From positions 496,001-560,000 of the forward strand of contig CAVVYJ010000002.1 in NCBI GenBank assembly GCA_963752495.1: 64,000 bases of DNA, in the 5' to 3' direction. The position numbers and the translations under genes were made by a program. Origin of the DNA: CAVVYJ01 sp963752495. Lineage in GTDB: Bacteria > Pseudomonadota > Gammaproteobacteria > Burkholderiales > Methylophilaceae. Positions 55,268-63,466 of the stretch are shown piece by piece (positions within the stretch are counted from its first letter, which is position 1; the number at the start of each line of letters is the position of its first letter). Below the pieces are notes generated by a model. The model worked only from the letters and a program-made list of their open reading frames with translations. It made no database searches and was not told where the DNA came from.

Positions 55268-56986
55268 TTACTCGTTAGTACAGGCTTCGACTTCAGCAAT
55301 CGATGTCAAGCCTTGAATTACCTTAAGTATTCCCGATCGTCTTAAATCGTTTACGCCTTCTTTTCTTGCTTGGTCGGCAATATCAATCGCGTTACCATTC
55401 GTCATGATGATACGGCTAATCGCATCGGTAATCGGCATCACTTGATAGATACCCACACGACCTTTATAGCCGCTATTACACAATTCACAGCCGCCCTCTT
55501 TAGGCCCGTAGATTTGGAACTCTTGCTTAAAGTCTTCTTCGATAAAGCCAACTTTTAGTAAGGCTTCCTTTGGTGCCTCAACAGGCACTTTGCAGTTTTT
55601 ACAAAGTCGGCGCGCCAAGCGCTGCGCCGTAATTAAGGTAACCGAGGAGGCAATATTAAATGGCGCTACACCCATATTCATCAGCCGAGTCAAGGTGGTG
55701 GGGGCATCATTGGTATGCAGAGTTGAGAGCACCATATGGCCTGTTGAGGCTGCTTTAATCGCCATATCAGCGGTTTCTAAATCTCGAATTTCACCAATCA
55801 TAATAATGTCAGGGTCTTGACGCAAAAACGACTTAAGTGCCGCAGCAAAAGTAAGGCCCTGTTTGTCATTTACATTGACCTGATTTATCCCTGCCAGCGG
55901 GATTTCGCATGGGTCTTCCGCAGTGGAAATATTGACACCGGGGTTGTTCAAGATATTAAGGCAGGTGTACAGCGAGACGGTCTTTCCTGAGCCAGTGGGG
56001 CCGGTTACTAGCACCAAGCCGTAAGGGCGACTAACGGCTTTTAGCAATTCATCTTTTTGCAACGGCTCATAACCGAGCGCTTCAATCCCTAAAGTTGCAC
56101 TGGTTGGATCTAGAATACGCATCACGATTTTTTCGCCATGGATAAGCGGCAAAGTGCTGACGCGGAAGTCGATAGTGCGTGTCTTGGATAGCACTAGTTT
56201 CATGCGCCCATCTTGTGGGATGCGTTTCTCTGAAATATCCAAACTAGAAATAACTTTGATACGAGAGGCTAGCTTATCCTTGATGGCTAATGGCGGTTGT
56301 GCAATGTCGCGCAATTCGCCATCAATCCGATAACGAATCCGATAAAACTTCTCATAAGGCTCGAAATGCAGATCAGAGGCGCCCATATTAATGGCGTCTA
56401 GTAACATTTTCTGCAAAAATTTAACAACTGGCGCATCGTCAACTTCCTGAGTGGACTCAGTGTCACCATCTTCATCGTTGGCGCCCATGTCCAACTCAAA
56501 GTCATCGCCAACGTCCAGCGATGCCATGCTGGTGTCTTTGGATTCAACGATTTTATCAATCCACTTGCCGAGTTTGTCATCCTCAACCACCACTGGTGAT
56601 AGTGTCATGCCCATTTGAAATTGCACGCTATCTAACGAGTGTAAATTGGTGGGGTCAGAGAGCGCCACAAATAGAACATTGTTGCGATTTTGCAATGCAA
56701 TCACCCGATTGCTCTGCATCAGTTTGAGGTCAATCGATTTGGCTGGCAAGTAATCTGGGTTGAGTGCGTCTAAGTTAAAATAGGGGAAGCCGAAAGCTCT
56801 GGAGGATGTTTCTGCGATTTTTTCCGCGGTGATTTTTCTGCTCACAATAACCTGCGTAATAAACGGCGTTTTCTGCATGTTTGCTTGCGATTGAATGGCG
56901 CTAGCTTCATCTTCAGAAAGCAGTTTCTCTTGCACCAGCATGCGGGCAAGTCCACTTAATTTTGTTGCGGTTGCATTCGCGGCCAT
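55268..56986 (-). CDS. pilB: Type IV pilus extension ATPase PilB
   Basis: Powers pilus growth. 572 residues. N-terminal MshEN-like domain, Walker A in VTGPTGSGKTVSLYT, Asp box and Walker B in IIMIGEIRDLETA, HMVLSTLHTNDAPTTLTRL, and a zinc-binding pair CKNC ... CELC. 27 bp from pilC, so both are one operon. The competence gene comF lies elsewhere in the window. Confidence 0.96.
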   Translation of the reverse strand: MAANATATKLSGLARMLVQEKLLSEDEASAIQSQANMQKTPFITQVIVSRKITAEKIAETSSRAFGFPYFNLDALNPDYLPAKSIDLKLMQSNRVIALQNRNNVLFVALSDPTNLHSLDSVQFQMGMTLSPVVVEDDKLGKWIDKIVESKDTSMASLDVGDDFELDMGANDEDGDTESTQEVDDAPVVKFLQKMLLDAINMGASDLHFEPYEKFYRIRYRIDGELRDIAQPPLAIKDKLASRIKVISSLDISEKRIPQDGRMKLVLSKTRTIDFRVSTLPLIHGEKIVMRILDPTSATLGIEALGYEPLQKDELLKAVSRPYGLVLVTGPTGSGKTVSLYTCLNILNNPGVNISTAEDPCEIPLAGINQVNVNDKQGLTFAAALKSFLRQDPDIIMIGEIRDLETADMAIKAASTGHMVLSTLHTNDAPTTLTRLMNMGVAPFNIASSVTLITAQRLARRLCKNCKVPVEAPKEALLKVGFIEEDFKQEFQIYGPKEGGCELCNSGYKGRVGIYQVMPITDAISRIIMTNGNAIDIADQARKEGVNDLRRSGILKVIQGLTSIAEVEACTNE

Positions 56987-57175
56987 TTGTAATAATTCGC
57001 TTTTAATCCAGTTTTTTATCTATTCTATATAAACTATTGTAGTTAAACAATATTTTACGTGACATTAATAATGCACTTTAACTTTTTTTTTGTAAAGAAT
57101 TTGCTAATTATTTAACTAAATTTGTGGTTTATGCCAACAAATAGATTGACATATATACAACAGAGCAGAATCTTC

Positions 57176-57204
57176 TTGACTTTTTACAATTTGTAACATA
57201 TAAA
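57176..57204 (+). promoter_or_regulatory. Strong sigma-70 promoter of the cold-shock gene
   Basis: TTGACT (57176-57181), 17 bp, TATAAA (57199-57204). A very AT-rich stretch (57000-57170) lies upstream and could act as an UP element. Transcription would start near 57211. Confidence 0.75.
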
Positions 57205-57210
57205 GCGCGA

Positions 57211-57333
57211 AGGTGTTTGCATTCGAGTTTTTTGTAGCCTGCTTTACGTGGTTTTGCGACTTCTGTTATTGCGACTTCGGTTCTTGATACAAACTTTTTG
57301 AGGCGCCCCTCGTATTATGTAAGGATGTATGAA
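57211..57333 (+). promoter_or_regulatory. Long 5' leader of the cold-shock gene with tandem repeat
   Basis: About 123 nt of untranslated leader, typical of cspA-type genes. It contains a direct repeat, TTGCGACTTC at 57254-57263 and 57269-57278 (15-nt period, 13 of 15 identical), and a GAGG-CGCC-CCTC hairpin at 57300-57311, ending in AAGGA at 57321-57325. The remaining 189 bp between pilB (56986) and the promoter hold no gene. Confidence 0.55.
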
Positions 57334-57537
57334 ATGGCATTAGGTACCGTAAAATGGTTTAATGATTCTAAAGGTTTTGGGTTCATTACCCCAGATGATG
57401 GTGGTGACGATTTATTCGCCCACTTCTCAGCGATAGTTGAGTCTGGCTACAAAAGTCTTAAAGAAGGTCAACGTGTGACTTTCGAAGTGACTGAAGGTCC
57501 AAAAGGCAAACAAGCTTCAAATATTCAAAAGGCTTAA
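57334..57537 (+). CDS. Cold-shock domain protein (CspA family)
   Basis: 67-residue RNA chaperone. RNP1 is KGFGFI and RNP2 is DLFAHF; TVKWFNDSKGF and EGPKGKQASNI are family signatures. The ATG at 57334 matches the MALGTVKWF family start and has AAGGA 9 bases upstream. A longer frame upstream lies in the leader and is not real. The strong promoter and leader suggest a major cold-shock or growth-phase product. Confidence 0.96.
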   Translation: MALGTVKWFNDSKGFGFITPDDGGDDLFAHFSAIVESGYKSLKEGQRVTFEVTEGPKGKQASNIQKA

Positions 57538-57571
57538 GCTTAGCAATATTTGACTTCAATAGTCTTAAACT

Positions 57572-57601
57572 AAACGGCTCGCTATGGCGAGCCGTTTTTT
57601 T
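57572..57601 (+). terminator. Intrinsic terminator of the cold-shock gene
   Basis: AACGGCTCGC, loop TATG, GCGAGCCGTT, T-run to 57601. The strong 10-bp stem ends the csp message; on the minus strand there is only a short A/T flank for icd. Confidence 0.88.
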
Positions 57602-57639
57602 GCGAGCTAGTTAGCAATTAAAAAGCTAAGCCGTTTTTT

Positions 57640-58875
57640 CTACATGTTAGCGATTATTTCATCGCCAAATTCCGCTGTTCCCACTTCTGTTGCGCCTTCC
57701 ATTTGGCTGCTAAAATCACCCGTTACGCGCTTGGATTGAATAGCTTTACCGACGGCGCTAAGTACTAAATCAGCGGCTTCCAGCCAGCCCATATGACGTA
57801 GCATCATTTCGGCTGAGAGAATAATGGAGCTTGGGTTTGCCATGTTTTTCCCAGCAATTTTTGGTGCTGTGCCGTGCGTTGCTTCAAACATTGCTACAGT
57901 ATCGCTCAGGTTTGCACCAGGCGCAATGCCTATGCCGCCTACCTGCGCCGCAAGGGCATCGCTCATGTAATCGCCATTTAAGTTCGTTGCAGTAACTACG
58001 TCGTAATCTGCAGGGTGTAACAGTATTTCCTGTAAGAATGCATCTGCGATGCAGTCCTTAATCACAATACCATTGGGTAACTTGCACCAAGGCCCAGCGT
58101 CAATCGGCACTGCTCCAAATTCTTCTTTTGCAACTTCATAACCCCAATCTCTAAAACCACCTTCGGTGAACTTCATGATATTGCCTTTGTGGGTGATCGT
58201 CACAGATTTTCTTTTATTATCAATGGCATATTGAATTGCTTTGCGAATCAAACGTTTGCTACCATCAATTGAAACAGGTTTGATGCCGATGGCTGAACTT
58301 TCTGGGAAGCGGATTTTTTTTCGCGCACCCATATCGCTTAAAAATTGAATCACTTTTTTGACTTCATCGCTCTCGGCTGCCCATTCAATACCAGCGTAGA
58401 TATCCTCGGTGTTTTCACGGAAAATCACCATATCGGTTTTTTCCGGATGTTTTACTGGGCTTGGCACACCCTTAAAATATTGAATTGGGCGTAAACATAC
58501 ATATAAATCCAACTCTTGGCGTAACGTGACATTGAGTGAGCGAATGCCACCACCTACAGGTGTAGTAAGCGGACCTTTAATCGAAATGACATATTCGCGC
58601 ACTGCTTGCATGGTTTCGGCGGGCAGCCAGGTGTTTGCATCGTATATTTTCGTTGCTTTTTCACCAGCATATACTTCCATCCACGCGATTTTTCGTTTGC
58701 CGTTGTAAGCTTTATTTACCGCGGCATCCACCACTTTTTGCATGGGCGGTGTAATATCTACGCCAATGCCGTCGCCCTCAATAAAGGGAATAATCGGATG
58801 GTTGGGAACATTGAGCGAGTTATCCGCATTTACCGTGATTTTTTCGCCAGCAGGGATTTTTATTTTTGTAACCAT
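57640..58875 (-). CDS. icd: Isocitrate dehydrogenase [NADP+]
   Basis: Oxidises isocitrate to 2-oxoglutarate. 411 residues. Motifs: FIEGDGIGVDI, the isocitrate-binding SLNVTLRQELDLYVCLRP, IFRENTEDIYAG, then NLNGDYMSDALAAQVGG and EATHGTAPK. It is single on the minus strand, divergent from rluE. Confidence 0.97.
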   Translation of the reverse strand: MVTKIKIPAGEKITVNADNSLNVPNHPIIPFIEGDGIGVDITPPMQKVVDAAVNKAYNGKRKIAWMEVYAGEKATKIYDANTWLPAETMQAVREYVISIKGPLTTPVGGGIRSLNVTLRQELDLYVCLRPIQYFKGVPSPVKHPEKTDMVIFRENTEDIYAGIEWAAESDEVKKVIQFLSDMGARKKIRFPESSAIGIKPVSIDGSKRLIRKAIQYAIDNKRKSVTITHKGNIMKFTEGGFRDWGYEVAKEEFGAVPIDAGPWCKLPNGIVIKDCIADAFLQEILLHPADYDVVTATNLNGDYMSDALAAQVGGIGIAPGANLSDTVAMFEATHGTAPKIAGKNMANPSSIILSAEMMLRHMGWLEAADLVLSAVGKAIQSKRVTGDFSSQMEGATEVGTAEFGDEIIANM

Positions 58876-58903
58876 GATGCTTTCCTAATGTTAATTTAGC
58901 CAA

Positions 58904-59437
58904 ATGATAGTTTTGTTTAACAAACCGTTTAACGTCGTGTGCCAGTTCAGTCTGCACGAGAAGCACGCCACGTTAAAGGATTTTATCCCGATTCCAGATG
59001 TCTACGCGGCGGGGCGCTTGGACACGGATTCAGAAGGTTTACTTATTTTAACCGATGACGGCATATTGCAACACCGTTTAAGTCATCCAAAGCACAAAGA
59101 AATTAAAACTTACTGGGTGCAAGTTGAAGGAACACCGACGGAAGCCGATTTGGAGTCACTTAAAAGAGGTGTAGATTTAGGTGACTTTGTGACACAACCT
59201 GCAGAATCGCGCATCATGGCAGAGCCGCATGGGTTATGGCTAAGAGATCCGCCAATACGCGAGAGAAAAGCGATTCCCACCACTTGGTTAGAAGTTAAAA
59301 TATCCGAAGGAAAAAATCGCCAAGTAAGAAGAATGACAGCTAAAATAGGCTTTCCCACTCTGCGGCTAATTCGCTATGCAGTTGGTAGTTACACAATTGA
59401 TGGCATTGAAAACGGACAATTTAAGGTGTTAGCATGA
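58904..59437 (+). CDS. rluE: 23S rRNA pseudouridine2457 synthase
   Basis: Makes pseudouridine 2457 in 23S rRNA. 177 residues of the RsuA/RluE family without an S4 domain, as RluE should be. AAGRLDTDSEGLLILTDDG holds the catalytic Asp; EGKNRQVRRMTAKIGFPTLRLIR is the family ending. The GTGAATTAAG-like end is 10 bp from the amidotransferase gene. Confidence 0.93.
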   Translation: MIVLFNKPFNVVCQFSLHEKHATLKDFIPIPDVYAAGRLDTDSEGLLILTDDGILQHRLSHPKHKEIKTYWVQVEGTPTEADLESLKRGVDLGDFVTQPAESRIMAEPHGLWLRDPPIRERKAIPTTWLEVKISEGKNRQVRRMTAKIGFPTLRLIRYAVGSYTIDGIENGQFKVLA

Positions 59438-59447
59438 AAGTAAGTCA

Positions 59448-60155
59448 ATGAAAGAAGTCATTATTTTCCGCTTTCTCGGTCGCGAAGGTCCGGGTTATTT
59501 GGGGGATTTTCTGGATGAACAAAACATTCCATGGCGCATGGTGAGGATAGATGAAGGTGAGGCAGTTCCCTCGTCGATATTGGATTACAGCGGCATGGTG
59601 TTGATGGGTGGACCAATGAGCGTGAATGATGATTTGCCATGGATTCCGCCTTTGCTCGAGCGCATACGTGAAGCCAAAGCCGCTGACATTCCCTTGCTTG
59701 GGCATTGTCTGGGCGGGCAACTAATTTCCAAAGCGCTTGGTGGCACCGTTGGCGCGAATCAAGTCAAAGAAATCGGTTGGGGAGAAGTGAACGTGAAGGA
59801 TTATGAGACCGCAAAATTTTGGTTTGGCAACATCCAGACTTTTAACGCGTTTCACTGGCACGGCGAAACTTTCACGCTGCCAGAAGGCGCTATCCATCTA
59901 CTTTCCAGCCAATACTGTCAAAATCAGGCTTACTCAATTGGCAAGCACATAGCATTTCAAACACACATCGAAGTGACTGCTGAAATGGTCAAAAAATGGT
60001 GCGAGGAAAGCGCTGATGAACTTCAGGAATCTGCAAGTTCGCCTGCTGTGCAACAAGCGGGCGAGATGCAGCAGGAGCTGGAATTACACTGCTTTTTCCT
60101 CAACAAGGTAGCAAAACAGGTGTATAGCCAGTGGATAAAAGGCCTGGTGCCTTGA
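59448..60155 (+). CDS. Class I glutamine amidotransferase (GuaA-like domain)
   Basis: 235 residues. The nucleophile elbow GHCLGGQLISKALGG gives the catalytic Cys, and a His in AFQTHIEVT completes the site, with HWHGETFTLP. Stand-alone type-1 amidotransferases of this kind have no fixed substrate; it could help detoxify or move an amide in an unknown step. It is 40 bp before aroC. Confidence 0.85.
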   Translation: MKEVIIFRFLGREGPGYLGDFLDEQNIPWRMVRIDEGEAVPSSILDYSGMVLMGGPMSVNDDLPWIPPLLERIREAKAADIPLLGHCLGGQLISKALGGTVGANQVKEIGWGEVNVKDYETAKFWFGNIQTFNAFHWHGETFTLPEGAIHLLSSQYCQNQAYSIGKHIAFQTHIEVTAEMVKKWCEESADELQESASSPAVQQAGEMQQELELHCFFLNKVAKQVYSQWIKGLVP

Positions 60156-60194
60156 ATATGTTAAAATAACGGAAATTTTACAAAAGTTTATTTT

Positions 60195-61281
60195 ATGTCA
60201 GGCAACACACTCGGAACACTTTTTACTTTAACCAGCTTTGGTGAATCTCACGGCGCGGCTATTGGCGGTGTGGTGGATGGTTGCCCTCCCGGCTTGAGTT
60301 TATGTGCGGAAGATTTGCAGATTGATTTGGATCGTCGCAAACCTGGCACTTCGCGCCATGTCACACAACGGCAGGAAGACGATGCGGTAGAGATTCTCTC
60401 CGGGGTGTTTGAAGGCAAGACCACTGGCGCGCCTATTGGTTTGCTCATTCGCAATACTGACCAGCGTTCTCAGGATTACAGCAAGATTATGGATACATTC
60501 CGCCCCGGCCATGCGGATTACACATATGCGCAAAAATACGGTGTACGCGATTATCGCGGCGGCGGGCGCTAGTAGTGCGCGGGAAACCGCAATTCGCGTA
60601 GCAGCCGGCGCCATTGCAAAAAAATGGCTAAGCGAGCGTTTTGGCGTGCAGGTACGCGGCTATATGAGCCAACTAGGTGAAATTGAAATCCCTTTTAAAA
60701 CATGGGATTGCGTCAATGACAATCCATTTTTCTCGCCAAATCCCGAGGTCTTGCCACGGCTAGAAGAATACTTGGATAAAATCCGTAACGAGCGCGATTC
60801 TATTGGCGCGCGCATCACCGTGGTGGCTGAAAGCGTACCAGTGGGTTGGGGCGAGCCGGTGTTCGATAGGCTGGATGCGGATATTGCACACGCCATGATG
60901 AGTATTAACGCAGTGAAGGGCGTAGAAATTGGCGCTGGTTTTGATGCTATTGCTCAGCGTGGTAGTGTGCATTCGGATGAAATGACCTCAAAAGGCTTTG
61001 TGACCAACAACGCAGGGGGCATTTTGGGCGGCATTTCCACAGGGCAGGAAATTCGCGTTAACGTAGCGCTGAAACCCACTTCCAGCATCCCGCAGGAGCG
61101 CCGTTCCATTGATAAAAATGGTAACGATGTCACCATGCAAACTACAGGTCGCCACGACCCGTGTGTGGGCGTGCGCGCCACGCCGATTGCAGAGGCAATG
61201 TTGGCGCTGGTATTGATGGATCATGCATTACGACATAGAGCCCAAAATGCAGATGTGGTTTCTAAAACTCCAAAGCTTTAG
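60195..61281 (+). CDS. aroC: Chorismate synthase (frameshifted)
   Basis: Makes chorismate from EPSP, with FMN. 361 residues after correction, as in E. coli. LTSFGESHGAAIGGVVDGCPPG, RRKPGTSRH, DYRGGGRSSARETAIRVAAGAIA, and RHDPCVGVRATPIAEAM are all typical. The frame breaks at 60570: removing one T joins RGGGR to SSARET. Essential for aromatic amino acids, so probably a sequencing error. Confidence 0.96.
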
Positions 61282-61290
61282 TCAAAACCA

Positions 61291-62460
61291 TTGAGCCGCG
61301 CACTACACGCTAACCTTTCGCGCTTTTACTTCATTTACTACTTCTTTGTTGGTGCGTTTGTGCCTTATTGGGGGCTGTATTTGCAGTCAGAGAAGTTCTC
61401 TGCTGCTGATATCGGCATACTCATGTCGTTATTTCAAATCAGCCGCATTTTTGCGCCTAATTTTTGGGGCTGGTTGGCTGACCACACGGCAAAGCGCACC
61501 ATTTGGATTAAAGTTAACACAATATTAGGCGTGCTGGGATTTGTGGCAGTGTTTTGGGCACATGGTTTTTGGCCGATGTTGCTGGTGATGGCGGCGCTGA
61601 GTCTGTTTACCAGCTCAACTTTGCCACTTTCCGAATCGCTCACATTGGCACATCTTGCAACCACTAACGGCCATTACAGCCGAATCCGCATGTGGGGTTC
61701 GCTCGGTTTTATTGTAGCTGCAGTGATTTTAGGTTTTTTGATGGACGGTTTTGGTATTAAAAGTCTATTGTGGTTTTTGCTGGCAGTACAAATCACATTA
61801 TTCTTACTTACTTTTACCCTACATGAGGCTAAAGTCGCGCCGCATCACACCGACCATTTTTCAGTTTGGAAGATCATTCGTGAGCCAGCTGTAATTGCGC
61901 TGCTTGTGGGATGCGCGATGATGGTGACAGCGCACGGCGTGCTGTATAACTTTTATTCGATTTACTTGGCCGAGCATGGCTACAGCAAGTCAGTTATCGG
62001 CCTCTTGTGGGCGGTGGGGGTTATCTGCGAGATTGCGATTTTTATGCTGATGCCAAAAATCATGAAACGATTTAGCTTAAAGGCAATTATGCTTACAAGT
62101 TTGGCGTTGGCTGTCCTCCGTTTTAGCATGATAGGCGTTGCTGTAGATAATCTTGTGCTGCTGTTAATTGCACAAAGTTTGCATGCGGCAACATTTGGCA
62201 GTTTTCATGCCGCATCGGTAGAAGTTGTTACGCAGTTTTTTAATGGGCGACACCAAGCCAAAGGCCAGGCGATTTATAATAGCGTGGCATATGGCGTGGG
62301 AGGAACGCTTGGCGGTCTTTCTGGCGGTTATGCATTGCAGTATTTGGGTGGGCAGAACACGTTTTTATTGGCAGCGGTGTTTCCACTCATCGGGTTTGTC
62401 GTGATAGCATTAGGTTTGAAACTCTCGCAAACGCATGGTCGTGCGGGCATGTTTAGTTAA
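61291..62460 (+). CDS. MFS transporter (3-phenylpropionate-permease-like)
   Basis: 389 residues with about 12 membrane helices. FVPYWGLYLQSEKFSAADIGIL and PNFWGWLADHTAKR are the HCAT/MFS_1-like signature. The substrate is unknown; the family name comes from 3-phenylpropionate uptake but many members move other solutes. The likely start is a TTG at 61291, 10 bp after aroC, with no clear ribosome site. Confidence 0.85.
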   Translation: MSRALHANLSRFYFIYYFFVGAFVPYWGLYLQSEKFSAADIGILMSLFQISRIFAPNFWGWLADHTAKRTIWIKVNTILGVLGFVAVFWAHGFWPMLLVMAALSLFTSSTLPLSESLTLAHLATTNGHYSRIRMWGSLGFIVAAVILGFLMDGFGIKSLLWFLLAVQITLFLLTFTLHEAKVAPHHTDHFSVWKIIREPAVIALLVGCAMMVTAHGVLYNFYSIYLAEHGYSKSVIGLLWAVGVICEIAIFMLMPKIMKRFSLKAIMLTSLALAVLRFSMIGVAVDNLVLLLIAQSLHAATFGSFHAASVEVVTQFFNGRHQAKGQAIYNSVAYGVGGTLGGLSGGYALQYLGGQNTFLLAAVFPLIGFVVIALGLKLSQTHGRAGMFS

Positions 62461-62473
62461 AAAAGGAATTAAA

Positions 62474-63139
62474 ATGTTGAAATTAAAGTGCATGCTTTTG
62501 TTGCTTGCCAGCGTGTTGTCTACACAGGCGCTTGCGGACACGCGCGTGAACGTAGTGGGTCTTTTTAGTAACAAGGCGATAGTTACAATTAATGGTGGCA
62601 GTCCGCAAACTTTGAGCGCGGGGCAAACATTAAACGGCGTAAAGTTAATTTCTGCAGATAGCAATTCTGGTACTTTTATCATTGAAGGTAAGCGCCAAGT
62701 GCTCAGAATGGGGCAAGCAGCTTCGGTGGCGGGTAGCGCAGCGCCAGCGGCAAGTGAAGGCGGAACGAATTCACCAGTGAGTTTATATGCAGATAGCAAT
62801 GGCCATTTTTATGGAAATTTGAGCATTAATGGCGCATCGTTAAAATATGTGGTCGATACTGGAGCTACGACAGTGGCACTCAATAGCGGTGACGCCAAAT
62901 ACGCTAAAATCGATTATGAAAAAGGTGAGAAAGTCACGATGTCGACCGCAAATGGCGAGGTAGATGCTTTTTTGGTGACAATCAATACGTTAAAGATTGG
63001 CACAATTATCTTGAATAATGTGCAGGCTACAGTTACTGAAGGTGGCTCACCGCCTGTAGTGTTGCTAGGTATGTCAGCTCAAAACAGGTTGGATGTAAAG
63101 CGTGAAAATTCGATTATGACGCTAAGTAAAAAATATTAG
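62474..63139 (+). CDS. Retropepsin-like aspartic protease
   Basis: 221 residues. Signal peptide (ending LSTQALA), an N-terminal SH3-like region (VVGLFSNKAIVTINGG), a short Ala-rich linker, then a clan AA domain with YVVDTGATTVALN, the single active Asp, and VVLLGMSAQNRL. It is likely a periplasmic dimeric protease. The ATG at 62474 has AAGGA. It follows the MFS gene by 13 bp. Confidence 0.88.
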   Translation: MLKLKCMLLLLASVLSTQALADTRVNVVGLFSNKAIVTINGGSPQTLSAGQTLNGVKLISADSNSGTFIIEGKRQVLRMGQAASVAGSAAPAASEGGTNSPVSLYADSNGHFYGNLSINGASLKYVVDTGATTVALNSGDAKYAKIDYEKGEKVTMSTANGEVDAFLVTINTLKIGTIILNNVQATVTEGGSPPVVLLGMSAQNRLDVKRENSIMTLSKKY

Positions 63140-63152
63140 ATTACTATCAAAT

Positions 63153-63179
63153 AAAAAAACGGGCCTTAGCCCGTTTTTT
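63153..63179. terminator. Bidirectional terminator, retropepsin / dodecin
   Basis: A7-CGGGC, loop CTTA, GCCCG-T6. It serves the convergent protease (plus) and dodecin (minus). Confidence 0.9.
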
Positions 63180-63195
63180 AATGCGTATCAATTTG

Positions 63196-63441
63196 TTATT
63201 TTTTTGTTTTGGCTTTTGATGCGGCTTTTGCCTTTGGCGCATCTTTTAATACAAAAGTCACTTTCAAGTTTACGCGATACTCTGAAACTTTCCCATTACT
63301 TACTTTCACGCTTTGCTCTTTTACCCAAGCACCAGTGATATCGTGCAAGGAATCCGCGGCTTTGGCAACACCTTGCGCGACAGCGTCTTCAAAGCTTTTT
63401 TTACTAGAAGAAATAATTTCAATCACTTTTGCGACAGACAT
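63196..63441 (-). CDS. Dodecin flavoprotein with Lys/Ala tail
   Basis: 81 residues. Residues 1-66 are a normal dodecin: VAKVIEIISSSKKSFEDAV, ITGAWVKEQSVKVSNGKVSEYRVNLKVTF with the Trp that stacks on flavin. A basic tail (DAPKAKAASKAKTKK) adds 12-15 residues. Dodecins store flavin as hollow 12-mers in the cytoplasm. Its ATG has AGGGAGC upstream. The tail resembles that of the S20 gene in this window. Confidence 0.92.
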   Translation of the reverse strand: MSVAKVIEIISSSKKSFEDAVAQGVAKAADSLHDITGAWVKEQSVKVSNGKVSEYRVNLKVTFVLKDAPKAKAASKAKTKK

Positions 63442-63466
63442 TTTTTTAGCTCCCTTTGGTTAAAAA

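Noticed and set aside
57298..57333. N-terminal extension of the cold-shock protein
   Set aside because: It lacks family support and lies over the leader hairpin and ribosome site.
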